In this document: piece by piece, positions 1 to 5,863 of the stretch
Numbering within the stretch: position 1 is the stretch's first letter
Layout: each line of letters opens with the position of its first letter
Assembly: GCA_031256015.1 (NCBI GenBank)
Contig: JAIRRK010000177.1
Coordinates: forward strand, 1 to 5,863
Reading direction: 5' to 3'
Origin: Dysgonamonadaceae bacterium
GTDB taxonomy: Bacteria > Bacteroidota > Bacteroidia > Bacteroidales > Azobacteroidaceae
DNA: 5,863 bases
Position numbers and translations under genes: made by a program
The notes under the pieces: model-generated
What the model saw: the letters and a program-made list of their open reading frames with translations, nothing else
Told to the model about the DNA's origin: nothing
The model's database searches: none

Positions 1-480
1 CTTTCTTCGAAAAGTAAGGAGCTTTATGATATAATCAAAGAGGAAAATAGCATATCAATACACATAAGAAGAGGCGATTATCTAAGTTCATCTAATATAA
101 ATTATGTTGGCAATATCTGTAATATTACATACTATATCGAAGCCATCAAAAAAATAGAACAAATGGTTGAGAATCCTGTTTTTTTCATTTTTTCAAATGA
201 CATAAAATGGGCTCAGGAAAATTTACAACTTGCTAACGTACATTACATTGACTGGAACAAGAAAGAGGATTCCTGGCAAGACATGTTTCTAATGTCAAAA
301 TGTAAACACAATATCATTGCTAATAGCACTTTTAGCTGGTGGAGAGCATGGCTAAACCAATATGTCGAAAAAATAATCATATCGCCGGATCTTTTTTATA
401 ATGGAGAAAAGGCGACAGATTTAATTCCTGAAAGTTGGATCAAAATAAAAACAAAACAAGAGGGCAATTTATATAACTAA
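1..480 (+). CDS. Alpha-1,2-fucosyltransferase-like glycosyltransferase family 11 (5'-truncated by window edge)
   Basis: The reading frame is open from base 1 to the TAA at 478-480, giving the last 159 residues; the N-terminus lies outside the window, so the ATG at 163 is internal. Seen: a HIRRGDY motif at 61-81, the signature of GDP-fucose-binding alpha-1,2/alpha-1,6 fucosyltransferases, and a C-terminal NSTFSWWRAWL motif at 322-354, typical of GT11. GT11 enzymes are usually about 280-300 residues, so roughly the C-terminal half is present. Family knowledge: such enzymes transfer L-fucose from GDP-Fuc to a galactose-type acceptor on the cytoplasmic face during assembly of a lipid-linked repeat unit. 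The acceptor here is unknown. By hand count the GC content is about 31%, well below the following genes, suggesting a separate origin. The family call is firm; the linkage is inferred. Confidence 0.9.
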   Translation, partial: LSSKSKELYDIIKEENSISIHIRRGDYLSSSNINYVGNICNITYYIEAIKKIEQMVENPVFFIFSNDIKWAQENLQLANVHYIDWNKKEDSWQDMFLMSKCKHNIIANSTFSWWRAWLNQYVEKIIISPDLFYNGEKATDLIPESWIKIKTKQEGNLYN

Positions 481-495
481 AATATTATAAGAATT

Positions 496-1506
496 ATGCT
501 AAATAACCAATCCGTTTTAATTACCGGGGGAACCGGTTCTTTTGGAAAAAAATTCGTTCAAACGATTTTGGAAAGATATCCTCATGTGAAACGTCTGATT
601 GTTTATTCCCGGGATGAATTAAAGCAATTTGAAATGTCTCAGGTTTTTTCTGAGGCGCGTTATCCACAAATGCGTTATTTTATCGGCGACGTCAGAGACG
701 GCGAGCGGTTAGAACGGGCATGCGAAGGTATTGATACCATTATTCATGCAGCAGCACTTAAGCAGGTTCCGACAGCTGAATATAATCCGATGGAATGTAT
801 CAAAACGAACATTATGGGTGCTCAGAATGTCATTAATGCTGCTTTAACATGTGGCATTCAAAACGTAGTTGCGTTATCAACAGATAAAGCGGCGGCGCCC
901 ATTAACTTATACGGTGCCACAAAACTCTGTTCGGATAAATTATTCATTGCAGCCAACAACATGAAAGGAAATCGTAATTTAAAATTCTCTGTGGTTCGGT
1001 ATGGAAATGTCATGGGGTCAAGAGGTTCCGTTATTCCTTTCTTTTTGGAAAAAAGAAAAACCGGCGTAATTCCGATAACGGACGAACGGATGACACGATT
1101 TAACATCACGTTGGAAGCAGGAGTCGATATGGTTTTATTTGCATTAGAAAATCACTGGGGCGGTGAATTGTGGGTGCCGAAAATTCCGTCGTACCGGATT
1201 TTGGATTTGGCTGAAGCGATTGCGTCCGAATGTAAAATCGAAAAGGTAGGCATCCGGGCGGGAGAAAAGATTCACGAAGAAATGATCACGGAAGCAGATT
1301 CTTTTACAACAGTCGATATCGGTAAATATTATGCGATTTTACCACAAGTACCAATATGGGACAGAAATAAATTCATGAAGCATTTTCATGCGAAAGAGGT
1401 AAGACCGGGATTCAAATACAATTCCGGAGAAAACACGGAATGGGAGACGATTGATACGTTAAGAGAAAAAATAAGAAAATACGTAGATCCTGATTTTATC
1501 ACTTAA
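496..1506 (+). CDS. pseB: UDP-GlcNAc 4,6-dehydratase (inverting), PseB/FlaA1-type
   Basis: A 336-residue extended short-chain dehydrogenase, full length for PseB. The family removes water from UDP-GlcNAc and inverts C5 to give UDP-2-acetamido-2,6-dideoxy-beta-L-arabino-hexos-4-ulose, the first step of pseudaminic acid synthesis. Seen: the NADP-binding GGTGSFG loop at residues 11-17, the SRDELKQFEMSQ stretch at 38-49 typical of inverting dehydratases, the STDK catalytic pair D130/K131, and the YGATK motif with Y139 and K143. The D-K-...-Y spacing matches that of the Helicobacter FlaA1 catalytic residues. The ATG at 496 lies 15 bases after the previous stop; upstream is A/T-rich with no Shine-Dalgarno. 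The stop overlaps the next start (TAATG). The alternative is a CapE/WbjB-type dehydratase feeding L-FucNAc synthesis, but the downstream NeuB-like and cytidylyltransferase genes favour a nonulosonate route. Confidence 0.92.
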   Translation: MLNNQSVLITGGTGSFGKKFVQTILERYPHVKRLIVYSRDELKQFEMSQVFSEARYPQMRYFIGDVRDGERLERACEGIDTIIHAAALKQVPTAEYNPMECIKTNIMGAQNVINAALTCGIQNVVALSTDKAAAPINLYGATKLCSDKLFIAANNMKGNRNLKFSVVRYGNVMGSRGSVIPFFLEKRKTGVIPITDERMTRFNITLEAGVDMVLFALENHWGGELWVPKIPSYRILDLAEAIASECKIEKVGIRAGEKIHEEMITEADSFTTVDIGKYYAILPQVPIWDRNKFMKHFHAKEVRPGFKYNSGENTEWETIDTLREKIRKYVDPDFIT

Positions 1507-2246
1507 TGAAAGTTGCGATCATTCAGGCTCGATGCAGCTCAACTCGTCTTCCGAATAAAATTTTCGCCGATTTATCCGGGAAACCGCTTATCTGGCATGT
1601 TATAGACCGGCTGACGTTTTGTCGGAAAATTGATAAGATCGTGTTGGCGACTACGACTCATCGCTCAGATGATAAATTAGTGGAATGGGCGTCGAGAGAA
1701 CACATTGCTTGTTTTCGCGGAAGCGAAGATAATGTGTTGAATCGTTATTACGCAGCAGCCAAAAGTTTGAGTTTAAAACAAGAAGACATCCTTATTCGTA
1801 TCACAGCCGACGATCCGTTTAAAGAGCCGACGTTGATTGATCGGACGATCGAACCGGTAGAAAATGGGAAAACACAATTTGCATACAACAATAATCCTCC
1901 GTCTTTTCCGGAGGGATTAGATTGTGAGGTGTTTACAATGGCGGCGTTGAAATTGTCCGAAATCTATTCGAAAGACCCTTATGAACGAGAACATGTAACA
2001 CAATACATGTATCGTCATCCGGAGATTTTTAAAGGGCTGAATATATCAAATGAGCATGATTTATCTTATCTTCGCCTGACAATGGATACGGAAGAAGATT
2101 ATGAAATGGCAAAAATTATATATGCACATTTATATAAAGAGAATCAATTATTTACGTTGACAGATATTTTGAGTCTTTTACAAAAACATCCGGAGATAGC
2201 ACAAATAAATGCAAGCGTAAAAAGAAGTGACATGTATAAAAAATAA
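1506..2246 (+). CDS. SpsF-type cytidylyltransferase (probable CMP-nonulosonate synthetase)
   Basis: A 246-residue protein of the SpsF / CMP-KDO-synthetase-like nucleotidyltransferase group, normal length for a single-domain member. Seen: an N-terminal IIQARCSSTRLPNK nucleotide-binding loop at residues 5-18, RGSEDNVLNRYY at 71-82, ITADDPF at 99-105 (acidic residues in the usual metal-binding position), FPEGLDCEVF at 134-143, REHVTQY at 161-167 and LRLTMDTEEDY at 189-199. From context it probably activates the product of the NeuB-like synthase with CTP to give the CMP-sugar used by a glycosyltransferase. This substrate is inferred; SpsF proteins are poorly characterised. It is not of the classical PseF/NeuA type, which begins with an IPARxGSxxxP motif. 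Its ATG overlaps the dehydratase stop by one base, so translational coupling is likely. Many databases label this family 'spore coat polysaccharide biosynthesis protein F', which is not meant literally. Confidence 0.85.
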   Translation: MKVAIIQARCSSTRLPNKIFADLSGKPLIWHVIDRLTFCRKIDKIVLATTTHRSDDKLVEWASREHIACFRGSEDNVLNRYYAAAKSLSLKQEDILIRITADDPFKEPTLIDRTIEPVENGKTQFAYNNNPPSFPEGLDCEVFTMAALKLSEIYSKDPYEREHVTQYMYRHPEIFKGLNISNEHDLSYLRLTMDTEEDYEMAKIIYAHLYKENQLFTLTDILSLLQKHPEIAQINASVKRSDMYKK

Positions 2247-2251
2247 CGAAA

Positions 2252-3424
2252 ATGGAAAGAATATCTAATTTGGAACGCCAGTATGTAGAAGAAGTCTTGA
2301 ATAACGGCTTTGCAACATCGTTGAATAGTATTTTTAACAACAAATTGGAGCAAACATTTGCCGACGCATTTCATGCAAAATATGCGATCGGTCATTGCAA
2401 CGGGACTGCAACGCTACACACCGCATTAGCTGCGCTCGGGATAAAACCAGACGATGAAGTAATCGTACCGCCGCTTACCATGAGTAGTACAGCTCTTGCA
2501 GTCTTACATAATCATTCAGTACCCGTCTTTGCCGATGTCGACAAAGATACATTCAATATATCGCCCGAAGCTATTGAAAAAGTAATTACCCCTAAAACAA
2601 AAGCGATCATCACGGTTGCGTTATACGGATTGCCCCCTGATTACGACGAAATTTTATCCATCTGTAACGCGCACAAGATCTTCCTGATCGAAGACAATGC
2701 CGAATGTTTTCTGGGCGAATACAAAGGAAAATTAGTCGGAGAATTCGGTCATTTTTCGAGCTACAGTTTTCAAGCCAGTAAACATCTGACAGCCGGTGAG
2801 GGAGGCATGTTAATCTGTAATGATGAAGATCTTGCCGACAGAGCACGCAGATTCAATTGTTTAGGATACGCAGGCGTCAATGCAAAACAAGGTAAAATCA
2901 CACGACAAGACATACAAAGTCCCAACTATGCGCGGCATATTTCTTTAGGTTTTAATTATCGCATGTCGGAACTACAGGCTGCCGTTGCTTTCGCTCAGCT
3001 GGAACGTATAGAAGAGTTGGTTGCACAACGGATAAAAGTAGCCAAAATTTTTGATGAGGTCGTTTGTTCGACCGATTTATTGAAAAGGCAGATGGAACCG
3101 GAAGGTTATAAAAATTCTTATTGGTCTTATTCCGTTACATTGGAAACCGATCGTCCCGAAACGGATTGGTTCAGGTTGCGCGACCTGTTCCAAAAAAACG
3201 GCGGAGACGGCTATTATGCGGCATGGATGCTATCTTATGACGAACCTCTCTTCCGCAACGAAGTACAACAAAAAAACGGCGTATGGCAAATATATGAAAA
3301 AGGATTATGTCCTGTGGCCGAATCGCTGCAAAAACGAATGATACAATTCAAAACAAATTACTGGAATCTGGAAGAAGCAGAAAAACAAGCGGATATTTTA
3401 CAACAAACCATACAAAAATTTTAA
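2252..3424 (+). CDS. DegT/DnrJ/EryC1/StrS-family PLP-dependent sugar aminotransferase (PseC-like role)
   Basis: A 390-residue fold-type I PLP aminotransferase, full length. Seen: GTAT at residues 51-54 (phosphate-binding region), EDNAE at 147-151 with D148 expected to contact the pyridine nitrogen, the catalytic lysine K177 in SFQASKHLTAGEGG, and GFNYRMSELQAA at 233-244, a family signature. Members transfer an amino group, usually from glutamate, to C4 (or C3) of a keto-sugar nucleotide. Placed between a PseB-type dehydratase and a NeuB-type synthase, it most likely aminates C4 of the 4-keto sugar, the PseC step. The sequence differs from textbook PseC around the lysine (ASKHLTAGEGG rather than a VKxxTTGEGG type), so the exact substrate is uncertain. 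The ATG is 5 bases after the previous stop in an A-rich context; no Shine-Dalgarno. Confidence 0.88.
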   Translation: MERISNLERQYVEEVLNNGFATSLNSIFNNKLEQTFADAFHAKYAIGHCNGTATLHTALAALGIKPDDEVIVPPLTMSSTALAVLHNHSVPVFADVDKDTFNISPEAIEKVITPKTKAIITVALYGLPPDYDEILSICNAHKIFLIEDNAECFLGEYKGKLVGEFGHFSSYSFQASKHLTAGEGGMLICNDEDLADRARRFNCLGYAGVNAKQGKITRQDIQSPNYARHISLGFNYRMSELQAAVAFAQLERIEELVAQRIKVAKIFDEVVCSTDLLKRQMEPEGYKNSYWSYSVTLETDRPETDWFRLRDLFQKNGGDGYYAAWMLSYDEPLFRNEVQQKNGVWQIYEKGLCPVAESLQKRMIQFKTNYWNLEEAEKQADILQQTIQKF

Positions 3425-3427
3425 ATC

Positions 3428-4492
3428 ATGAAATCTTTTAATAAAGAAATTCGTATCGGAAATCGGCTGATCGGCATCGGACATCCGAGCTATATCATTG
3501 CCGAAATAGGCGCTAATTTTGATAATGATATCGACAAAGCCAAACAATTGATAGACGCAGCAAAAGAAGCCGGAGCAGATTGTGCTAAATTTCAAAGTTT
3601 TCTCGCTGATAAAATTGTCTCCGGAAAAGGTTTTGCCTCTATGACATTAAAAGGCGTACACGGGACTTGGGGGCGTGGCGTGGAGGAAGTATTTAAAGAT
3701 GCGGAATTTCCCCGCGAATGGCATCAGGAACTATCTGATTATTGTAAGCATATTGGGATTGATTTCTCCAGTTCTCCTTATGACTTCGAAGCGGTTGATT
3801 TATGCGTCAAGGTCGGAGTTCCTTTCATTAAGATTGGATCAGGCGATATCACCTGGCACGAAATGTTGACATACCTTGCAAAAACGGGAAAGCCCTTATT
3901 CTTAGCCACCGGAGATGCAACGCTGGCAGAAATCGATGAAGCCGTCAGAATTATCCAAAACGCAGGATGCAACGATTTGGTACTTATGCAATGCATCACC
4001 AATTACCCCTCGTTAGTAGAAAGCGCTAACATTAATGTATTGAAAACTTATCAGACAGCTTTTGATATTTTGACCGGTTATTCGGACCATTCTCCAGGCA
4101 ATGTCGTTGTATTGGGCTCCATTGCATTGGGAGCTTGTGTGATTGAAAAACATTTTACACTAAACAAAAAAGATAAAGGACCCGATCACAATCATTCGAT
4201 GGATGTACAAGAGTTCAGTCAAATGGTAAAAAATATACGGTTGCTGGAATCGGCCTTGGGAAGCACTCAAAAGTTTGTGGTTGAAGAAGAACGTGAAACC
4301 GTAATCGTACAACGAAGGAGTCTGTATGCCAAAAGAGACATCAAAGCGGGAGAAACAATCCATTCGGAAGACATTGACGTACTTCGACCCGCTTTAGGAA
4401 TACCTCCCCAATTTAAACCTGTTATTGTCGGAAAAAAAGCGGCCAAAGATATTCAGAAAGGATTACCTGTTTTTTGGGAAGACATTTTATAA
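3428..4492 (+). CDS. NeuB/PseI/SpsE-type nonulosonate (sialic acid-like) synthase with C-terminal SAF domain
   Basis: A 354-residue protein, the usual length. The family condenses phosphoenolpyruvate with an N-acetylated six-carbon amino sugar to make a nine-carbon nonulosonic acid (Neu5Ac, pseudaminic or legionaminic acid). Seen: AEIGANFDND at residues 25-34, AKFQSF at 53-58, KIGSGDITW at 135-143, QCITNYP at 188-194, GYSDHSPG at 217-224, IEKHFTL at 239-245 and GPDHNHSMD at 251-259. H221 and H242 are 21 residues apart, as are the Mn-binding histidines of meningococcal NeuB. A SAF/antifreeze-like domain occupies roughly 295-354, beginning with QRRSLYAKRDIKAGE; in NeuB this domain completes the partner subunit's active site. 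With a PseB-type dehydratase upstream, a pseudaminic-type substrate is inferred, but NeuB/PseI/LegI specificity cannot be read from these motifs. The start is 3 bases after the previous stop. Confidence 0.9.
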   Translation: MKSFNKEIRIGNRLIGIGHPSYIIAEIGANFDNDIDKAKQLIDAAKEAGADCAKFQSFLADKIVSGKGFASMTLKGVHGTWGRGVEEVFKDAEFPREWHQELSDYCKHIGIDFSSSPYDFEAVDLCVKVGVPFIKIGSGDITWHEMLTYLAKTGKPLFLATGDATLAEIDEAVRIIQNAGCNDLVLMQCITNYPSLVESANINVLKTYQTAFDILTGYSDHSPGNVVVLGSIALGACVIEKHFTLNKKDKGPDHNHSMDVQEFSQMVKNIRLLESALGSTQKFVVEEERETVIVQRRSLYAKRDIKAGETIHSEDIDVLRPALGIPPQFKPVIVGKKAAKDIQKGLPVFWEDIL

Positions 4493-4497
4493 AGAAA

Positions 4498-5091
4498 ATG
4501 ATTGACTACGCAAAACTACTGATAATGGTTCATAACGACCCCTTGTGTAAAGCGGATGCCATTATCTTGCTCGAAGGGGATGGATTTGGCCGTTTACCTC
4601 AGGCCGTCGACCTTTATAAACAAAAATATGCTCCTCTTATTGTTTTTTCGGGAAATATCACAGATTATTCTTATGGTAGTTATCCGTTTAATGACTGCCT
4701 ATCGTTATTACTGGAAATGGGAGTTGCCGAAAAAGATATTCTTCATGAGAATCAATCGACTCAGACAGCAGAACAAGCCTATTATATATCATGTATGATC
4801 AGGGAAAAAGGATGGAGCAAGGTCATTTTAGTTGCATCTCCGCACCATCAATGCAGGGCGTATCTTACATTCCTCAAGCAATTACCTTCTGATGTTGTAC
4901 TGATGAATGCGCCGGCTCGTCATCTTTTCTGGTTTAAAAAAGAGAAATGGGGGTGTCGATTCGATTTGTTGGAACAAGAACAGGAAAGAATAGAGAAATA
5001 CTCGCAAAAAGGCGATTTAGTTTCAATAAAAGAAGCCATAACCTATCAAAAATGGAAAGAAAATCATCTTACAGAGAAGCTCGGGATATAA
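4498..5091 (+). CDS. DUF218 / YdcF-ElyC-SanA-like protein, soluble form
   Basis: A 197-residue protein with the DUF218 pattern: ADAIILLEGDGFGR at residues 19-32 (strand, glycine turn and conserved arginine), IVFSG at 48-52, ENQSTQTAEQA at 84-94 (the family's E-x-x-S-x-x-T-x-E/Q-N/Q motif) and KVILVASPHHQCRAY at 108-122 (S-x-x-H-x-x-R-A). No signal peptide or membrane segment is visible, unlike ElyC and SanA, so it is probably cytoplasmic. The biochemical role of the family is not settled, and I assign no reaction. It sits 5 bases after the synthase stop, and its own stop overlaps the next start (TAATG), so it belongs to the same transcript and may act in the nonulosonate pathway. I chose the ATG at 4498 over an in-frame TTG at 4474, which would add eight residues lying inside the synthase gene. 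Confidence 0.85.
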   Translation: MIDYAKLLIMVHNDPLCKADAIILLEGDGFGRLPQAVDLYKQKYAPLIVFSGNITDYSYGSYPFNDCLSLLLEMGVAEKDILHENQSTQTAEQAYYISCMIREKGWSKVILVASPHHQCRAYLTFLKQLPSDVVLMNAPARHLFWFKKEKWGCRFDLLEQEQERIEKYSQKGDLVSIKEAITYQKWKENHLTEKLGI

Positions 5092-5684
5092 TGGGACTTA
5101 ATTTTATCGGACGAGAAGAGATAAGTTGCATTGATAAACAATTCCCATTGACAACACCTTCGATTTTACCGGAAATTCCCTTTTCTGTCGAAACGCTGAA
5201 AGAGAGTTCGGAAGATTATATTTTAATATGCGGAGCAGAAAACGCCGACCCCAAACACCCTTTGGATATTTTCTTCATGAGGGATTTTTTCGGCATGAAC
5301 CCCGACGTCTCGGAACCGTGTTTTTACAATCAAGACTGGTATTTATCCGAAGAGTTTGTCCGGACCCCGCTTGATATGAAATGGTATTTAATAAAAAAAC
5401 ACGCCATTGAATCTACCCGGTCCGAATTACCGGAATCCATCCTTAAAAGAAACATACGGTTCCCCTCCGCAATCGTATGTGCATATACTTTCTTTGTCTA
5501 TTATTTTGTGCGAAAAGAGTATTTGTGGTATCACGATTTTGTATGGTGTTCCGATTCGGATCACAATAACGATCGCATTTACGTCGGGAAATACAACGAC
5601 GTTGACAATATTAATAAAAACGGATTCAGTATCCACAGACATTTATCTTTAAGACCTTGTTATGGAGCCATTAATATCAAATAA
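5091..5684 (+). CDS. Unrecognised 197-residue protein in a nonulosonate operon
   Basis: I do not recognise this protein. From the ATG at 5091 it has 197 residues with no signal peptide. Visible features: a polar N-terminal third, a dense aromatic patch [15 protein letters not shown] at residues 75-89, [11 protein letters not shown] at 93-103, a short aromatic hydrophobic segment at 124-140 (too short and polar-flanked to be a convincing membrane helix), and a C-terminal part rich in D, N, H and R, including DSDHNNDR at 145-152 and IHRHLSLRP at 181-189. No Rossmann glycine loop, GNAT acetyl-CoA motif, glycosyltransferase DxD motif or PseG-like pattern is evident. The start overlaps the previous stop (TAATG), implying coupling; in-frame ATGs at 5052 and 4947 lie deeper inside the DUF218 gene and are less likely. 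Base composition and spacing match the operon, so it is probably a true gene. Its role may be in making, modifying or transferring the nonulosonate, but that is a guess from position. Confidence 0.8.
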   Translation: MGLNFIGREEISCIDKQFPLTTPSILPEIPFSVETLKESSEDYILICGAENADPKHPLDIFFMRDFFGMNPDVSEPCFYNQDWYLSEEFVRTPLDMKWYLIKKHAIESTRSELPESILKRNIRFPSAIVCAYTFFVYYFVRKEYLWYHDFVWCSDSDHNNDRIYVGKYNDVDNINKNGFSIHRHLSLRPCYGAINIK

Positions 5685-5863
5685 TCTTTCAGACAACCCT
5701 CTTGTCTCAATCGTTGTACCTGTATACAATGTAGAAGCATATTTAAACCAGTGTCTTGATTCTATTATCAATCAGACCTATCGGAACGTTGAAATCATTC
5801 TTGTGAATGACGGAAGTACAGACGGCAGTCCGTCCATCATCAATGATTATGCCCGGAAAGACG
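5662..5863 (+). CDS. Glycosyltransferase family 2 (3'-truncated by window edge)
   Basis: The first 67 residues of a GT-A fold family 2 glycosyltransferase; the rest lies beyond the window. Seen: [20 protein letters not shown] at residues 15-34 (the first beta strand and nucleotide-binding helix), [20 protein letters not shown] at 36-55 (the classic NDGSTDGS motif, which contacts the nucleotide sugar). Such enzymes add one sugar to the lipid-linked repeat unit at the inner membrane face; donor and acceptor cannot be told from this part. The ATG at 5662 lies inside the preceding gene, giving a 23-base overlap in a different frame. No later ATG precedes the conserved core, so this start is the best available. 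It is probably translated by coupling to the upstream gene. Confidence 0.9.
   Translation, partial: MEPLISNNLSDNPLVSIVVPVYNVEAYLNQCLDSIINQTYRNVEIILVNDGSTDGSPSIINDYARKD

Larger units (their letters stand above)
496..5684 (+). other. Putative CMP-nonulosonate biosynthesis operon segment
   Basis: Six consecutive same-strand genes (dehydratase, cytidylyltransferase, aminotransferase, synthase, DUF218 protein, unknown protein) have junctions of -1, +5, +3, +5 and -1 bases, followed by a -23 junction into a GT2 gene. No hairpin plus T-run is seen between any of them, and no Shine-Dalgarno precedes any start, so they most likely form one transcript with coupled translation in a Bacteroidota-type host. 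The enzyme set matches four of the six classical pseudaminic acid steps. No promoter resembling the Bacteroides TAnnTTTG -7 element was seen in the 15 bases before the first gene, so transcription probably enters from upstream of the window. Confidence 0.7.

Noticed and set aside
481..495. Promoter or terminator between the fucosyltransferase and the dehydratase
   Set aside because: The gap is only 15 A/T-rich bases, with no hairpin, no T-run after a stem and no TAnnTTTG element; read-through is more likely.
544..551. Runs of seven A residues in coding regions (e.g. near 545, 3192 and 5395) as phase-variation tracts
   Set aside because: Runs of seven are too short to suggest slipped-strand switching in AT-rich DNA, and all genes are intact in frame.
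858..1109. Antisense open frame within the dehydratase gene
   Set aside because: It overlaps conserved catalytic codons of the dehydratase, has no recognisable motif, and is of a size expected by chance; the same applies to the minus-strand frames at 2144-2395, 2610-2846, 3398-3595, 3778-4002, 4160-4363 and 5427-5642.
2248..2264. Shared AAAATGGAAAGAA string at 2250 and 5050 as a repeat or conserved start signal
   Set aside because: It is a 13-base match of low complexity; at 5052 the ATG is not the likely start, so chance similarity is the better explanation.
4474..4497. In-frame TTG at 4474 as the start of the DUF218 gene
   Set aside because: It lies inside the synthase gene and adds only eight non-conserved residues. 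The ATG at 4498, just after the synthase stop and in an A-rich context, fits the spacing of the other genes.
4556..4798. Alternative plus-strand frame inside the DUF218 gene
   Set aside because: It is an out-of-frame shadow of conserved DUF218 codons, and its product shows no family pattern; likewise 3675-3869 and 5407-5652.
4947..5090. ATG at 4947 or 5052 as the start of the unrecognised gene
   Set aside because: Both would run deep into the conserved-frame DUF218 gene (145 or 40 bases of overlap). The extra residues are basic and low-complexity, as expected from an out-of-frame reading, and the ATG at 5091 forms a TAATG junction.

Overview
This window is a slice of a surface-polysaccharide (capsule or O-antigen type) biosynthesis locus, with all genes on the + strand and almost no intergenic space. 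The organism is most likely a member of the Bacteroidota (Bacteroides/Parabacteroides-like). The reasons are the moderate-to-low GC, start codons preceded by A/T-rich sequence with no Shine-Dalgarno motif at any of the seven visible starts, and the family mix (GT11 fucosyltransferase, PseB-type dehydratase, SpsF-type cytidylyltransferase, NeuB-type synthase, GT2). This assignment is inference; no rRNA or other marker gene is present.

Layout: (1) 1-480, the C-terminal part of an alpha-1,2-fucosyltransferase-like GT11 enzyme, in clearly AT-richer DNA. (2) 496-4492, four sugar-nucleotide genes: a PseB-type UDP-GlcNAc 4,6-dehydratase/5-epimerase, an SpsF-type cytidylyltransferase, a DegT-family PLP aminotransferase and a NeuB/PseI/SpsE-type nonulosonate synthase with a C-terminal SAF domain. 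(3) 4498-5684, two 197-residue proteins: a soluble DUF218 (YdcF-like) protein and a protein I do not recognise. (4) 5662-5863, the start of a family 2 glycosyltransferase that runs off the window. Gaps are 15 bases or less, and three junctions overlap (1, 1 and 23 nt), so 496 onward reads as one translationally coupled operon.

Together, genes 2-5 outline synthesis of a CMP-activated nonulosonic acid of the pseudaminic type: UDP-GlcNAc to a 4-keto-6-deoxy sugar (dehydratase), to a 4-amino sugar (aminotransferase), condensation with phosphoenolpyruvate (NeuB-like), and CMP activation (SpsF-like). The classical pathway also needs an N-acetyltransferase (PseH) and a UDP-sugar hydrolase (PseG). 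Neither is recognisable here, and the positions after the synthase are taken by the DUF218 protein and the unknown protein. Either the two missing steps are encoded outside the window, or these two genes supply non-homologous replacements or divert the pathway to a variant sugar. That gap is the most interesting feature of the window. No RNA genes, mobile elements, CRISPR arrays, terminators or convincing promoters were seen, and no stretch over 15 bases lies outside a gene.
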